A stretch of DNA of 64,000 nt from Apium graveolens. Lineage: Eukaryota; Streptophyta; Magnoliopsida; Apiales; Apiaceae. Shown in pieces: positions 33,305 through 45,500 of the stretch. Below the pieces are notes generated by a model, which worked only from the letters and a program-made list of their open reading frames with translations, did not search any database and had not been told where the DNA came from. The translations under genes and the position numbers were made by a program. Where the stretch lies: contig NC_133653.1 of the NCBI RefSeq assembly GCF_009905375.1, positions 91,561,671 to 91,625,670 on the forward strand, read 5' to 3'. Position 1 is the first letter of the stretch; each line of letters starts with the position of its first letter.

Positions 33305-36300
33305 ATTAGGGTAATCGAGAGATTTCCATAAACAAGAATTTTGACAAGGAAATTAAGCAAGGCTATTGGATAATATGAAAGAGTAATGCCAAACTAGGCT
33401 TAAAGCAATGGTTGTAGACAAGGTATAGGTATTAGAACATCAAGAAGATAAGCATCACTGGTTCCAATAGGATAGAGGTGCTAAAATATAAAGGAAGTGA
33501 TCATCAGCTCAAGATATAACAGGGTATCAAGCTTTAGGGTAAGGATAGGGTTATCAAACAATCATGAACGAATTTAAGAAAAGATTGGCTTTTAGGTATC
33601 AAGATAAAGTTTCTATCGAGGTTATTTCAAGAGTTGAATCAAAGCATCAGGGTGCAACATCAAGATCTCTCAGGGATCAATAGCATGATAATCAAAAGGA
33701 TCAATAAGGTATTATAACACATCTCTATTTTATCATGGCATTAAACTATCATGAAAGACTTTTGAACTACTTGCAATACGTACTCGAGGGTTCATGGCAT
33801 CTCTATGTAACTCAAAGATAAACAAAAGATACTCTTGATTTAAATATATCAAAATGACTCAGGATAATTGCATCGATATATATATGAACTGTTTACAGTA
33901 AATGCGAAGGTCAAGTTGAATCACTTGCCTTGAGATAGACTGGTCTGGTCTGACTGGTAGGAGCAACAACGGAGCTTCACTCGACTTTTATGGCAAGTTT
34001 TCCCTCGTCTCGAGATCCTACATAAATAATAATAATCCTCATTATAATATATTCTTTCCATCTTAACCTATTTACAACCCGAAATTAAACATGGATGGCA
34101 CTTAGGCCTATACACACTTAATTCATATCCACCATTTATATTTTCAAATGTACACACGTAGCCACATAATCACATATCGTATATTAATACCAAATAACAT
34201 CATATACACCATAATGCCACACTAGGCTTGGATGATCTCGACTCACCACTTAAGTTACTTGGTCGCTAACTAAACGAAGTCTTCGAATTTGGGCTTCCTA
34301 ACTCAATGTGCCTTTCCTAAATTATCCAAAACCTATTGACCCTCACTTGTGCCTTTTGCTCTACTGACCTTATACTATCTTACAACTATGGTGGTCGACC
34401 TAATACTCACTTCTAAGTGTCCTAAAACTATGTGATAAGTGAAAGTGCTCACTGGTGCAAATTTCAGAATGGTAACTAAGGTTTCTTGAGTGCATTAGAC
34501 ACTCTTAAACTACAAGTTTTTCTTCAAAATTTTTACACAAGACTCTCCTGACCTAAGGGCATCTCACAAGCTTGATGTGGCTCAAAGGCCTGGCTTGGGC
34601 CTCAAAGTGCACATCAATGACATGGTCAAAACTCACTCTAAACCTCAGGGTACTAAACTGATTTTTCTGCAGAAACTATAACTCTCATTTTCCAAGGTTT
34701 TGACTTGACAAACCCAATTATCAACAACTAAATACTTAAACCAAGACTTATACTTGGTATTCTACTGAACTAACTCCCTTTTTCTCAAAATACCCTTGGT
34801 GAGATCATCCTTACCTATGGTGCAACTATGGCAAAATAAAAGAGACTACTCTTTACAAATCACAAACCTTTATGCTCTTGAAGCAACAAGATATATATAT
34901 ATATTTTTTTTTTCTTTTTATAAAAGATAACCACGAATTATTACCATGCAATAAGAAGTATAAATCAATATTAATACATTATTCCTACTGAAATTAAGGC
35001 TCACTAACAACCATGAATCTAAATGATCAAAACTTCCAAAAATATCAAAAGTGATTTGCATGCATGCATGCTTTCGGATCTTTCAAGCCAAATCAACATG
35101 ATTTCCAAATAAATTTTTATCATAATTCAACATGCAAGCCTAACATGGATTACAACTAAATGATCAACTAGCATGCAAAAGGATTTTATCAAGATTTTAC
35201 TACAAACTTCATGTTATCATCACAAAATACACAAAAATGTTAACAAGGCAACAAAACACCATCCATTCGGCTCCTATCAAGTCATGGCCGAATGGATTAG
35301 GGTAAAAACAGCATTCGCATAAGTGTAACACTCTTATGTCTAGCCATTCTTGACCCTATGATACTATAACTCATGGTGAAAGCCTTAGATTCACAAGAAT
35401 CAAGGAGGTTCACTTTGAGTTTAACCAAAACATCACCATGCAAGGTCAAAACATAGGTTTTTCACTCTAAACTTTTGAAATATATAAGAATAACATATAG
35501 GGAGTAAAATTACTTGAATATAAGATGATTGTTTGGGTGAAAGAATGAAGAAATGAAGGGGATGGAGGGCCTCGGCTATGGGATGGCCGAGAGGGAGGGT
35601 TGAGCCGAGAGGGAGGGAGGAGAAAAGGGAAGGGTGGAGTGAAAATGGAGTGATCATCACTTTAGTTTTGTTTTTATGTCTTTGACTAGGCTAAATGTGA
35701 GTGGATTTAGGAAATGACAAGAGTAACCCTCTAGCTAAAGTTAGGCAAATTTGCATGCAAGGTCAAGGAGGTAATTTGGCTAGCAAAATGTGAGTTAGTG
35801 GGGTGGAGAATGTCTTCTTTGCCCTTTGGTTAAATAGAAGAGAGTTTGCATGCAAGGTTATTCATGTAATTTAATAATTATGACAACTAAAATTTATAAT
35901 GATTTATTTTTATAAAATAAAATACAAGTTCAAAAATTATAAAATTTCTACCATAAATTAACTTGTATTTTTAGAGACTTTATAAAATCATTTTCACAAT
36001 TTGTGTACAAAATGTCTTTTAAAAGAAAATTTTTCCAAAGCTTAGAATATTCCTTATAAATCAAAAATAAAGAAATTAAATAAATTCTTGCTTTGAAAAA
36101 TCATATACTACCCAAAGCAAATTTATAATGCAGAAATTTTCACTCACACAAACGTACAAGCATTGAATATATTTTTATTTAACTTAATATTATTCACAAA
36201 TAATATTACATAAAATGCCGGTCGTAACAACGGTTGATTTTATATGAATTTCGCAAACTTGCTTTAATAAATACATTTTCCACATAAAATCAATTTAAAA

Positions 36301-36956
36301 ATGCAAAGATCAACAATCAAATTCACTTATCATTTTTATAAAGTCTCTAAGGTCTTTACAAGGATAACATAACAAATCCCATATTTTTATCTTACTCGGA
36401 TGGTTTTATAAAAATGCACGAAGGTTAAATAAACCCTTATTTAAATCAAATAATTCCTTTAAATCCATAAAAATGTCACAGAGCACACAGTCATGCACAC
36501 AGGCTAGCAATCACACATATACGATCATATAACGACTCAGGTCTGATCACAAATTTATTCCTCTTTATATCTGTATTCCCTTTTTATTCTTTATCATCTT
36601 TTACGCGTACCGGGTCACGTTTAGCCTGACGGCCCGACGCTCAGCGTTTCGATTACGCTTCTCATTATATTTGCCAATCAACACGTCTCTTAAGACGAAA
36701 TACTTTATTCATTCACTTCACATATAATTCACATTTTATATCATTTAATTCCATATTAGGACGGGTTCCGTTCTACCTGATGGCCCGAGACCACAGCTCG
36801 ACTTCTAAGCCGACTCTTTAAATTGGAACGTTTTTATCCACGCTCCTTAACTCTAGTATACAGATAAGACAAATAATCACCGCTTAATCACATAATCTCA
36901 TCACATAACACATACTTTACTTTCTTAATTACAACGCAAAATTCTCGGTCGTTACA

Positions 36957-37441
36957 ATTCGTCATGGAGTTCTTGTATCCATTGTGTCTGATCGAGATCC
37001 ACATTTCAATTCAAGATTCTAGAGACAATTTCAGGAATGTTTAGGTACTAAGCTGAATATGAGTACCGCTTATCATCCACAAACGGACAGACGGAGTGAA
37101 AGGACTATCCAAACAATTGAAGATATGTTATGTGTATGTGCGATTGATTTTGAAGGCAGTTGGGATGAGTATTTACCATTAGTGGAATTTTCTTATAATA
37201 ATAGCTATCACGCACGCATTGGAATGCCACCTTATGAAGCTTTATATGGGAAGAAATGTCGATCACCTGTGTATTGGGATGAAGTTGGTGAATGCAAAAT
37301 TCTAGGTCCAGAATTGATTCAACAGACCAAAGAAAAAGTAAAGCTTATCCAAAAGCAACTAGAGGTGACGCAAAATCGACAACACAAATATGCAGATCAA
37401 ACTAGGAAGGATATGGATTACCAAGAAGGAGAACATGTGTT
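36957..37441 (+). pseudogene. E0 integrase fragment
   Basis: Reads integrase core and C-terminal sequence: VSDRDPHFNSRF, an in-frame TAG where Trp is expected, then [40 protein letters not shown] and KYADQTRKDMDYQEGEHVLF. Homology stops near 37441, before the chromodomain, where sequence jumps to LTR-like DNA. A deletion has removed the integrase tail, chromodomain, polypurine tract and most of the LTR. Confidence 0.9.
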
Positions 37442-37591
37442 GTTCTTATTTTCATACATCAACCTGAAAAGATCCTGGATAGAATAGAAGGGGTTAAATA
37501 TATGTTTATATTATTATTATACATGTTTGTATTAGTTTGGAGATTATCAAGTAACCCCCAGATCTAGACCCCGGATTTGGAGGGTGTTACA
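37442..37591 (+). repeat. E0 LTR tail
   Basis: AT-rich, ending in CCCCGGATTTGGAGGGTGTT then ACA, closely resembling the last bases of the E3 LTR. Only the terminal 100-150 bp remain. Confidence 0.7.
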
Positions 37592-38250
37592 TGTTCCTTT
37601 CAAATTCATTAAGCTCCTCTTGGATTGCTGTAACCCAGTAAGCATTTTGAAGAGCTTCTTCCACCTTCTTGGGTTCAGTTTGAGATAGAAAAGAATGATA
37701 GAGACATTCACTTTGAGTGGCTTTTCTAGTTCTTACACCACTATCAGGGTTTCCAATGATTAAGTCAGGTGTGTGTGACTTAGACCATTTTCTTGCAGAT
37801 GAAAGTTGACTCCTTGAAGAAGACCCTCCCCCTTAATCCATATACTCTCCGTTATTTCCTTGACTGGTACCTCTATCATGTCCTGATGCTCCCTCTGAAT
37901 CAGTGTTTCCATTGTTATCAACATTTGACTCATCAGAGTTTGAGGAATTTGGGTCTGATGATCTATCTACTGATGTCTTTTGAGAAGAATCACTTGTAGA
38001 AGTCTCTGGATTTGAATCATATTGCTCCCCCTCAATATATGCTTTAGTGTTAGAAGAATTTCCACTATCATGTGGATCATCAGAGCTTTGAGTGATATCA
38101 GGATTTACTGTATCAGGATTAGGATTTGAAAGTTCAGCATAATACTTAATTTTGAAATCTCAATTTGTCATGGTTATCTGCATCTTCTAGACCTGTTTTC
38201 TTCCTGTCATCAAAAGATACATGTATAGATTCCATGACTATTCTTGTTCT
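37592..38250 (-). pseudogene. Copia integrase-RT linker and RT N-terminus
   Basis: The minus strand reads a Ser/Asn/Asp-rich linker (DPHDSGNSSNTKAYIEGEQ and similar), then PKKVEEALQNAYWVTAIQEE, the conserved start of copia reverse transcriptase, and stops at the E0 junction. It contains in-frame stops. The RT catalytic core is outside the window. Confidence 0.8.
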
Positions 38251-39100
38251 CATGTTTTAGAATCTTAAGGCTTTTATAAACACTAGATATCCAACAAAGA
38301 TGCCTTCATCAGCTTTTAGATCAAATTTGGTAAGCTGTTCCAGATGAGTTTTGAGAACAAAACATTTGCAACGAAATATGTAAAAATATTTCAAATTTTT
38401 CTTCTTTCCCTTCCCCATTTCAAATGGTGCTTTACCATGCATGTTGATCAATATTGCATTTTGTGTGAAGCAAGCAGTTTGCACAGCCTCTGCCCAAAAA
38501 TAGGTAGGAAATCTTGCTTCCTCCAGCATGGTTCTTGCAGCTTCTATAAGAGTTATATTCTTCCTTTCAACAACTCCATTTTGTTGCGGAGTTCCAGGAT
38601 AAGAAAACCCTTATTTTATCCCCTTGAGTTTACAAAACTCTTCCATAGAGCTATCCTTGAACTCGGTTCTATTATCACTTCTGATGATCTTCACTTTGTA
38701 TGTTGATCCTTTTTTCAGATCCCTCACATGATCAAGAAGAATGGATGAAGACTCATCCTTGGTGTGCAAAAAATACACCCATATATATTTTGTATATTCA
38801 TCAACAATTACTAATGCATACCTCTTCTTGTCAATTGACATAACATTTACTGGACCAAAGAGATCAATATAAAGTAGATAATATGGTTCAAGAATGGAGG
38901 ATTCAGTTTTACTCTTAAAAGATGTTTTCCTTTTCTTGGCTTTCTAGCATGAGTCATATAAACCATCGGGAGTAAATACTACATTGGGAAATCCTCTTAC
39001 AAGATCTTTCCTCACAAGTTCATTGATATTGTTGAAATTGAGGTGAGAAAGTCTTTTATTCCAGTTCCAGCTGTCTTCCATAGATGCTCTACTAGGTAGA
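38251..39100 (-). pseudogene. Copia integrase
   Basis: Pre-integrase zinc region (NKRLSHLNFNNINELV at about 39050-39075, then DLVRGFPNVVF), catalytic core (IVDEYTKYIWVYFLHT, IRSDNRTEF, PQQNGVVERKN) and C-terminal part (FPTYFWAEAVQTACF). The three catalytic acidic residues are present. Stops interrupt it around 38600-38610, 38850 and 38946, so it is not functional. Confidence 0.85.
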
Positions 39101-39107
39101 CAAACTT

Positions 39108-39482
39108 CTATTCATCAGTATTTATGGAGACCCTGGCTTCATACAAACTACCATGTCTCACACCAGTCATTGCAATTTTGTCATCAGACTTACTGACAAT
39201 TTCACAATACTCCTCATAGAAGTTGACATGGTAACCTCTGTCACAGATTTGACTCACACTGATCAAATTATGCTTGAGTCCTGCAACCAGAGCTACATTT
39301 TCATTTATGACATTTCCAACTTTGATATTGCCATATCCCAAGATTTTTCCAAAGTTGTCATCTCCATAAGAAATATTTGGGCCAACTTTCTCCTCGAATT
39401 CTGATAGCAGGGATTTATAACCAGCCATGTGTCCTGAGCATTCACTGTCCAAGACTAGAGTATTCCTCCTGTTACCCTGCAA
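39108..39482 (-). pseudogene. Copia protease and following segment
   Basis: NTLVLDSECSGHMAGYKSLL holds the copia protease active-site region (usually D-S-G/A-C-S-x-H-M), then LGYGNIKVGNV and AGLKHNLISVSQICDRGYHV. The segment is open for 124 codons but is cut off from gag by stops. Confidence 0.8.
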
Positions 39483-39641
39483 TCAGTAATTGAAATCAGT
39501 TAGTGTTTTTAAGGACCCAGACTTGCTTGGATCCTTTGGTCTTTTTAAGTTTATTAATATATGCATCAGAAGACTTTTTATCAGAAGTTTATGTTAACAT
39601 TCTTACTATTAGTATTTATACATGCAGAAATAGATTTTGCT

Positions 39642-41448
39642 TTATTTAAAAAGGGTAGCAAGATGATTAGTACTACCACAGTTTAAACAGACCTTTCTAG
39701 GTGTATTGGGTGGAGTTATATAATTACCATTCTTATTAACACCTACCTTACCATTTCTATTTTTCCTAGTTCTTTTCTTTTTGTCTTTCATGTGTAAATC
39801 CTTCAGCTTTTGCTTAAGCTGTTTCCGAATCATTGAACCAATATTTACTGAATTTGTGTGAACCTATTCACTCTTATCAGAAATTAAGTTTGATCTAGGT
39901 GCTGAGGTTGAACCTTCCTCATAGATAGACTTGACAATATTTACACTTTGATTAAACTTAATGGTCTTTATCTGAACCTTGTTCAGTTTGACCTTGCTAT
40001 CAATATTTACTGGTTTAGTTTTCTCAGTTTCTTTTTCAGTTTTATTATCAGAATTAGATCTAGAAGCATATCCTAATCCTGATCCCCAACAGTCATTCTC
40101 TAAAATTTCCTGGGTTGTTCTTCCTGAGTTAGTCCTAATTTTAACAACCTCTCTTTCTTTAGCTAATTCCTTTTCTAGATAAGCATCTTTTTCTAACAAT
40201 TTTTCTTTAACATAAACATCATTATCTCTTTTTTTTAATTTCTAGCATGTAATGCAACTTAATTTTTAGGTGATCATTCCTTTTCTTTAACTCAGAGTTT
40301 TCACTCTCGATTCTATTATTCTCTAAGGTTTGATCTCTATAACTAACATGCAGAGTCTTAAGAAATAATCTTAATTCACAGATATCATCAGTATCAAAAG
40401 CAAGGACAGACTGAGGTACATTTAATTCAGCATTATCAGCCTCAGCATCAGCATTTTCCATGAGAGCATAATTGACCTCATCATCTGATTCTGATAAATC
40501 ATCCCAATTTTTCTTCTTTGAGATCAAGGCTTGTTTTTTCTCAGTTCTGGGTTTCTTGCAGTCAGCTGCGAAGTGTCCAATTCCATCACAGTTGTAACAT
40601 CTCTCCTTTGACTTGTCAAGTTTTCCATATTTTGATTCCTTCCAATCAGTATTTCTTTTGTTGTTCCTCTTATCAGAGTTTGAGGAACTAGATCCTTTTC
40701 TGGAAAATCTTCTCCTTTTCTTGAAGTTCTTATAGACCATCTTCTTGAAGCCTTTAACCAATAGTGCAGCCATTTGATTCATGTCTTCATTGTTGTCATG
40801 ATCACTATCAGTATCTGATTCATTATCAGTATTTGAGTCATCATCAGAGTTTGATGATTCAGTATATGACTTTGCAATCATAGCTTTTCCTTTGGACTAG
40901 CTTTTTCTCCTAGCTTTCTCCTTTGGCTTCTCTTCAACTTTGAGTGCTACTGATCTAGATTTAGATCCTTTCCTCTTGCTTCTTTGCTCCATCTCTAGTT
41001 CATGAGTTTTTAGTATTCCATAGATCTCATCTAGAGGTGTGTCATTAAGTTCATAGTTATTCCTTATTGATGTGACCTTAAAGTCCCACTTTTCAGGGAG
41101 AGCAATTAAGAACTTTAAGTTTGAGTCCTCCAAATCATACTCCTTGTTGACAAGAGACAAGTCATACAGAAACTTCTGAAATATGTCATAGATCTCAGTT
41201 AAGGACTCATTGTCTCTTGAGTCAAAGTGCTCATATTCTTGAGTAAGTATTGTCCTCATGTTCTTCTTGATAGCAGTTGTACCTTGACACTTTACCTCTA
41301 AAGCATCCCATATCTCTTTTGTTGTCTTACATCCAATAACCCTATTGGACATAATACTATCAAGACTGTTGTGCAAGATGTGCCTGGCCTTAGCATCCTT
41401 CATAATAGATGAAAGATCTTCAGGAGTGTAGTCCTTCCTGTCTTTGTC
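39642..41448 (-). pseudogene. Copia gag, main part
   Basis: Core gag (DYTPEDLSSIMKDAKARHIL, GCKTTKEIWDALEVKCQG, LIALPEKWDFKVTSIRNNYE), an acidic Ser/Asp stretch (SNSDDDSNTDNESDTDSDHD), zinc knuckle CYNCDGIGHFAADC at about 40560-40605, then a charged coiled-coil-like tail and a Lys/Arg-rich segment (40199-39642). Stops at 40897-40899, 40222-40224, 39864-39866 and 39642-39644 break it. Its N-terminus continues at 59278-59024 beyond E2. Confidence 0.88.
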
Positions 41449-41813
41449 TGTGGCGCCCCAAAATCCGGGGTCAGGAATCTCGGAGGCCACGCCATCTAAA
41501 CCACTATAAACCATATATCTCATACCATAATATATAATACTCACACTTTACGACCCCACACTTATCACACACACACACACACACTTACAGGTTATTGTCT
41601 TGAAAACGAACCATTCATAACTAGAGTAAATGAAACCACAAAGTGATAATTATTACAACCCAAAAGTAATTAAGTCTTACCGGGGAGTAACCCTTAAGTA
41701 AGGCTAGTCCGTCGGCCAAATATATGTTTCTTGTTTATTACCTTACATACGTCATACTTATAAATAAGCCAAACTAAAAACAACTGAAAACCAATCCAGC
41801 TTATTCGGACTAC

Positions 41814-41894
41814 CTGCGGTACAGCACCAAACAACCTACGGAACAACTGGCCATTTCCTACCTGTTTCCTGGCTGTGGTTCTCATGGTAGGCAT
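41814..41894 (-). CDS. Histone H3 tail-like LTR ORF, E2
   Basis: ATG 41894 opens MPTMRTTARKQVGNG. T6, A7, R8 and K9 fall at the H3 positions (Met as 0). A phase-0 donor, CAG|GTAGTC, follows codon 27 at 41814/41813, the same exon length as family A; another, CAG|GTAGGA, follows codon 11. Without splicing the frame runs to 41694 (66 aa). It is the first ATG after the conserved hairpin. It cannot be expressed as part of an element because only a solo LTR remains. Confidence 0.45.
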
Positions 41895-41936
41895 CTTGAT
41901 TCACTGTTGTATTGTGTCAATTTAAGAAAACAAGTA

Positions 41937-41952
41937 TGAGCTATAATGCCCA
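41937..41952 (-). promoter_or_regulatory. Conserved LTR hairpin, E2
   Basis: Minus strand TGGGCATTATAGCTCA, a TGGGC/GCTCA stem with one G-U-type pair, upstream of the H3-like ORF. Confidence 0.45.
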
Positions 41953-42507
41953 GCATAATAATGTACAGTATGAAAATGACTGTATGATAAACTTACGTAA
42001 AACATCATATATGATAATTACGTTTTATTCAAAAATAGTTTTCCTTTGTGATACACACCTTTTATGAAAACAATCCTTTAGTGGATTTTATTAACCTGCG
42101 AATACCTTAATAGTATACCCAGCACCTAGGCTTGAGTTACGGTATTGTATCACAATTCCAATTGGAAGAATAGGACACTCGTTAGAGCCACCGCATACAA
42201 TGATCAGTCGTAATACGATAATAGTAACCTTTTCTACTAGTAGAAGGATGACACCTTCGTATCCCGGTTATCACCCTTGCCGCATTCGGGCTACGTGTCC
42301 CATTTTTGGGTATACACATACTTCACAAGTTCCTGAGTATACAGAATACCTTCGCCTGCGGAACCTTTGGTAGCCCATCTAGCATACATAGTACCAGAGT
42401 CTACCCCTCCCTTGTCCTTTTAAAAGAATTCTATCATATCTCAAGAACTCGAACCACATCGAAGTTCCCCAAGCATTTTGCTTGTTGATAGAAACAGCTT
42501 ATCTAAC

Positions 42508-42538
42508 TAGGATATATATATATATATATATATATATA
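42508..42538. repeat. (AT)n microsatellite in E2
   Basis: About 15 uninterrupted AT units inside the solo LTR. Shorter AT runs are at about 46078-46092, 47430-47447 and 55668-55685. Confidence 0.9.
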
Positions 42539-45500
42539 CGTACTTCCAAAATTTTTGGAGGAAGTACTAAGAATGTGAGTTGACCGTTGTCAACAGATAA
42601 TTAAATAAGGGGGGGCAGTTTCTTCTTGAAACTATATTCAAAATATTAAAATAAGTCGGGATAATATTCTCCGACGATCTGAAATTATTCGAATGATTTT
42701 TGAAAATCAGAAAGTATTTTAAATCCGGTTCTATGATTTTTAAATCATAAATAAACCATTTAATAAATAATAAATAATTAAATGACAATCGATAAATAAT
42801 TAAACCTCGAAGGAGTTTACTTTTAAAAGAATAAAAATAATATTCCTCAACTAATTTATGTTTAATAATTTAATGAACTTTAATATTTAATAGAGACTGA
42901 AGTAAATATTTACTGGAGAATACTTCTCCCTAATAAATAAATAGTAAGTAAATATTTCTTGTCCAAACGATAAAGTATAGTTGAGGGAATACAATCTTTG
43001 GAAATTGTTTTAATAAAAGTTCCAGGTGTTTAATATTTTGTAAGTGGACGTTGAGTCCCTTTAAAACATACTATTATGGACTTGTAATCGTCCTATGATA
43101 TCACCGGAATGATTTCCGGGTTTTTATCTTGAAATCCCGATCGACTCTCGGTCTTATTATAATACGTCATGCTTATAGCGGAATTAAACATTTCACGATA
43201 TATACTTATCGTACAACATCGCTACATTATGCAAAAAATTCAATTATTGCGTATCATGGCAAGCATGGTATTTATGCAATGATAATAAAACAATCATTTC
43301 ACAACACAACAGTAAATGGAGTTGGGTTCGTAAACTTGTCTGGGTATCTCGAGGTGGAGGATGCTCTAGGTTCCGCTCGGAAATCTATAATCATAAACAC
43401 AAGTCATTTCGTTAGGTCCCGTTCTAATTTACGGCTACCCGCACTCATGCGCTAATTATTATGCACACTCTCAACTTATATTACCCTTATTATTTCTTTC
43501 AGTCCTTATTCACATTATGGTTGCTTCCTTTTTCAAAGTATCTTAAGTCCATTTTCATTTTCGTCGTCGGCTCCGCTTATGAATTCTACGGTTTCTAATC
43601 GCGCGATCTCGGCTCTGATATTTTTATAAAATTTAAAATTCATTATTTTCACTTGAAATTTTTATGACAGTTAGGAAACTCAATATACTACTCTCTGTAA
43701 AATTTTCATGATTTATGAACATTGTTATGTCGATCCTTTATATTTTCAAAGTTCGTAATTCGTAGCAGTTTTTGTCACGTAATCACTTTTAGTAAAACGG
43801 CCATAACTTTTGATCCGTAAGTCGGAATCAAGCAATTTAAGTGCCTAAAAGATCCTTATAACATTTTATATCATTATAAAGGATTATTTTTCAAGAAACT
43901 ACAGTTTACATCCTCGGGACTTTCTGCAGAAACTTAAAGTTACGTTTTGTTCGTTTTAACGAAATTACGGTTACGATCGGAGTTTTGTTAATGCCTTAAA
44001 TCTTTATACTGTAATAACCCCAATTTTTGGAAATTTTTTAAAACTCTTATGAATAGTATTTTTGCTGAATGAGAAAACTTTTCATGCCCCACTATGTAGG
44101 GATTCTGTTATGGATATTCTGAGATTTTATTAGTACTCTATACGGTATATAAGTGTATGTAAAGATCGTCAGAATCCAATTCCGAATACTTTGATTTTTC
44201 CCAGGAATCCACTAGATACGGAAAGAATTGAGTATAAGGTAACAGAATAAAAGGATTTAAATAAAAGGATTATAAGAAAGGATCATAAAAGGATTATAAT
44301 GTATTGAGAAAGGTTAAGGAAACCCAAGTAATAAGATCCCGGGTATGATCCCTCAAACGAGAAACGAGAACGAAAGTTAAGCGAATCGTATAACAGATCA
44401 GCGGTCATTAGGCAAACAATTAGAAGCTAATCAAAGAGATTAGAGGGGATGATGTCATCCCACCAATGATAAGAGGGCAAGAAAGGGATGATGACATAAC
44501 AATGTGATGTAAGCATGACATAGGAGGGAAGGAAGTGTGGTTGAATGATAACCACACAAAGTCAAGGTTAATTAGGTAATTAACCTAAAACAAATCAAAA
44601 TTCAACCAACCAAGCAAAACATTTCATTTTTCATCAAACAAAACACAAAACCCTCCATTTCTTCATGAAGCTCTCGGCTTCTTTCTTAGCAAAATGAAGA
44701 TCCAAGCTCCACCACTTACTATTTAGCAAGGTATTTATCTAAGCTTCCCCATAGATAGTTACATACTTCCTATAAGTTTAAGCTTCTAATTCCAAGCCAA
44801 TCTTTTTTTATAAATCAAGGAAGAAGATGGTGAATAGTAACCTTCAAGAAATAACTTTGGTTTTCTTGTTTTTTATGAAAGTTCAAGGTAGCTTAAGCAT
44901 AGATCAAGGCTTCCATGGGCATTCCAAGGATCTTTCATTGATTAAGAAGCTTCAAGGAAGGTATAACATCTCCAAACCCTAGCTTTACTTTGTATATTAG
45001 AATTATTTTGGTTGATATGGTATTAGAGTAGCTTAGTGATTGTGGTTTAGAGTTGGGTTGGAATGGTGGTGAATGGATTGTTGAAATCTTATGATTTGGT
45101 TAAAGAATGTAGTATAGTTTAAATTCAAGTTTTAAGATTTAGTAAATTGATTATAATGAGTTGATTTGGGGCTGTTGTAATGTAGTTTGGATGGAGTTTT
45201 GATTGGGTTGTGAATTGGGGTTGAATTGTGGTGGATTTGGAATGGTATAAATTTGGGAAATCGCGTAAACATAGCCGTCGTAATGTCCGATTTACTTTAG
45301 ACTGCTTTTGTTCATAACATTAGGACCCGAGAACTCCCTGCTAGATTTTTACCATTTCCATGTTTAGATAGTTCATGTTACGAGCTTCGTTTTGATATGT
45401 AGTTCGTTTGATTCCGATGTACGGTTTAGGAGAAACGACCGTTTTAAGTAACGGTGTTTCGCGAACGAAACTTTTCCCCTCGCCTTACTTTGAAACATAG

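Larger units (their letters stand above)
23081..36229 (-). mobile_element. E1: complete, nearly intact chromovirus, 13.1 kb, nested in LTR3
   Basis: It is flanked by the 5-bp target duplication ACGGT (23076-23080 and 36230-36234). Removing E1 and one copy restores the family-A LTR sequence exactly. Its two LTRs are 3855 and 3851 bp and nearly identical by eye: I noticed an A/C difference near 23145 versus 32443, one C/T difference and changes in homopolymer or AT-run length. The minus strand carries pre-gag ORF, gag-pol and chromodomain, with primer binding site and polypurine tract in place. It is the youngest-looking element of its stack and, apart from one in-frame TAG, looks coding-competent. 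Confidence 0.96.
32379..36229 (-). repeat. E1 right LTR (5' LTR)
   Basis: Same ends and content as the left LTR. Carries the 135-bp tandem duplication at about 33039-33304 and the H3-like ORF at 32547-32618. Confidence 0.95.
1..36956 (-). mobile_element. Family-A chromovirus tandem array, left end outside the window
   Basis: The order read on the plus strand is LTR1 (1-3143), internal A (3144-8978), LTR2 (8979-13475), internal B (13476-19310), LTR3 (19311-36956, interrupted by E1). Both internal copies are on the minus strand, and adjacent copies share the middle LTR. Each has a polypurine tract beside the left LTR and an initiator-Met primer binding site beside the right LTR. LTR ends are TGACACCC and CGTTACA on the plus strand. 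About 1.36 kb of LTR1 is missing to the left. The array sits inside the integrase gene of another element (E0), whose reading resumes at 36957; the expected 5-bp target duplication is ATTCG, but its left copy is outside the window. Chromodomain and gag-pol order place it in the Tekay/Del group of Ty3/gypsy. Confidence 0.93.
19311..36956 (-). repeat. LTR3 of the family-A array, split by E1 insertion
   Basis: The left part is 19311-23080, the right part 36235-36956. Together they make about 4.49 kb once E1 and one target-duplication copy are removed. It is the 5' LTR of copy B. Private variants become frequent beyond about 21400, for example TTCGGCAATAAC at about 21609 against TTCGGTAATAAC in LTR1 and LTR2. 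It carries the H3-like ORF, the hairpin, and a TATA-like site at 22867-22873 with a GA-rich tract at about 22734-22830. Confidence 0.92.
36957..37591 (+). mobile_element. E0: right-hand remnant of a plus-strand chromovirus
   Basis: The family-A array ends at 36956 and integrase coding begins at once on the plus strand (IRHGV, then IVSDRDP). The remnant ends at 37591 in an LTR terminus (ACCCCGGATTTGGAGGGTGTTACA-type end), after which copia RT sequence starts. The 5-bp target duplication expected from insertion into the copia element is TGTTC (37592-37596), with its partner left of the window. The rest of E0 must lie left of position 1. Confidence 0.85.

Noticed and set aside
41568..41583. (CA)n run as a functional site
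   Set aside because: Ordinary short microsatellite inside the E2 LTR end.
43129..43455. 108-aa plus frame in E2
   Set aside because: Lies inside a solo LTR on the opposite strand, with no recognisable domain; probably a chance open frame.
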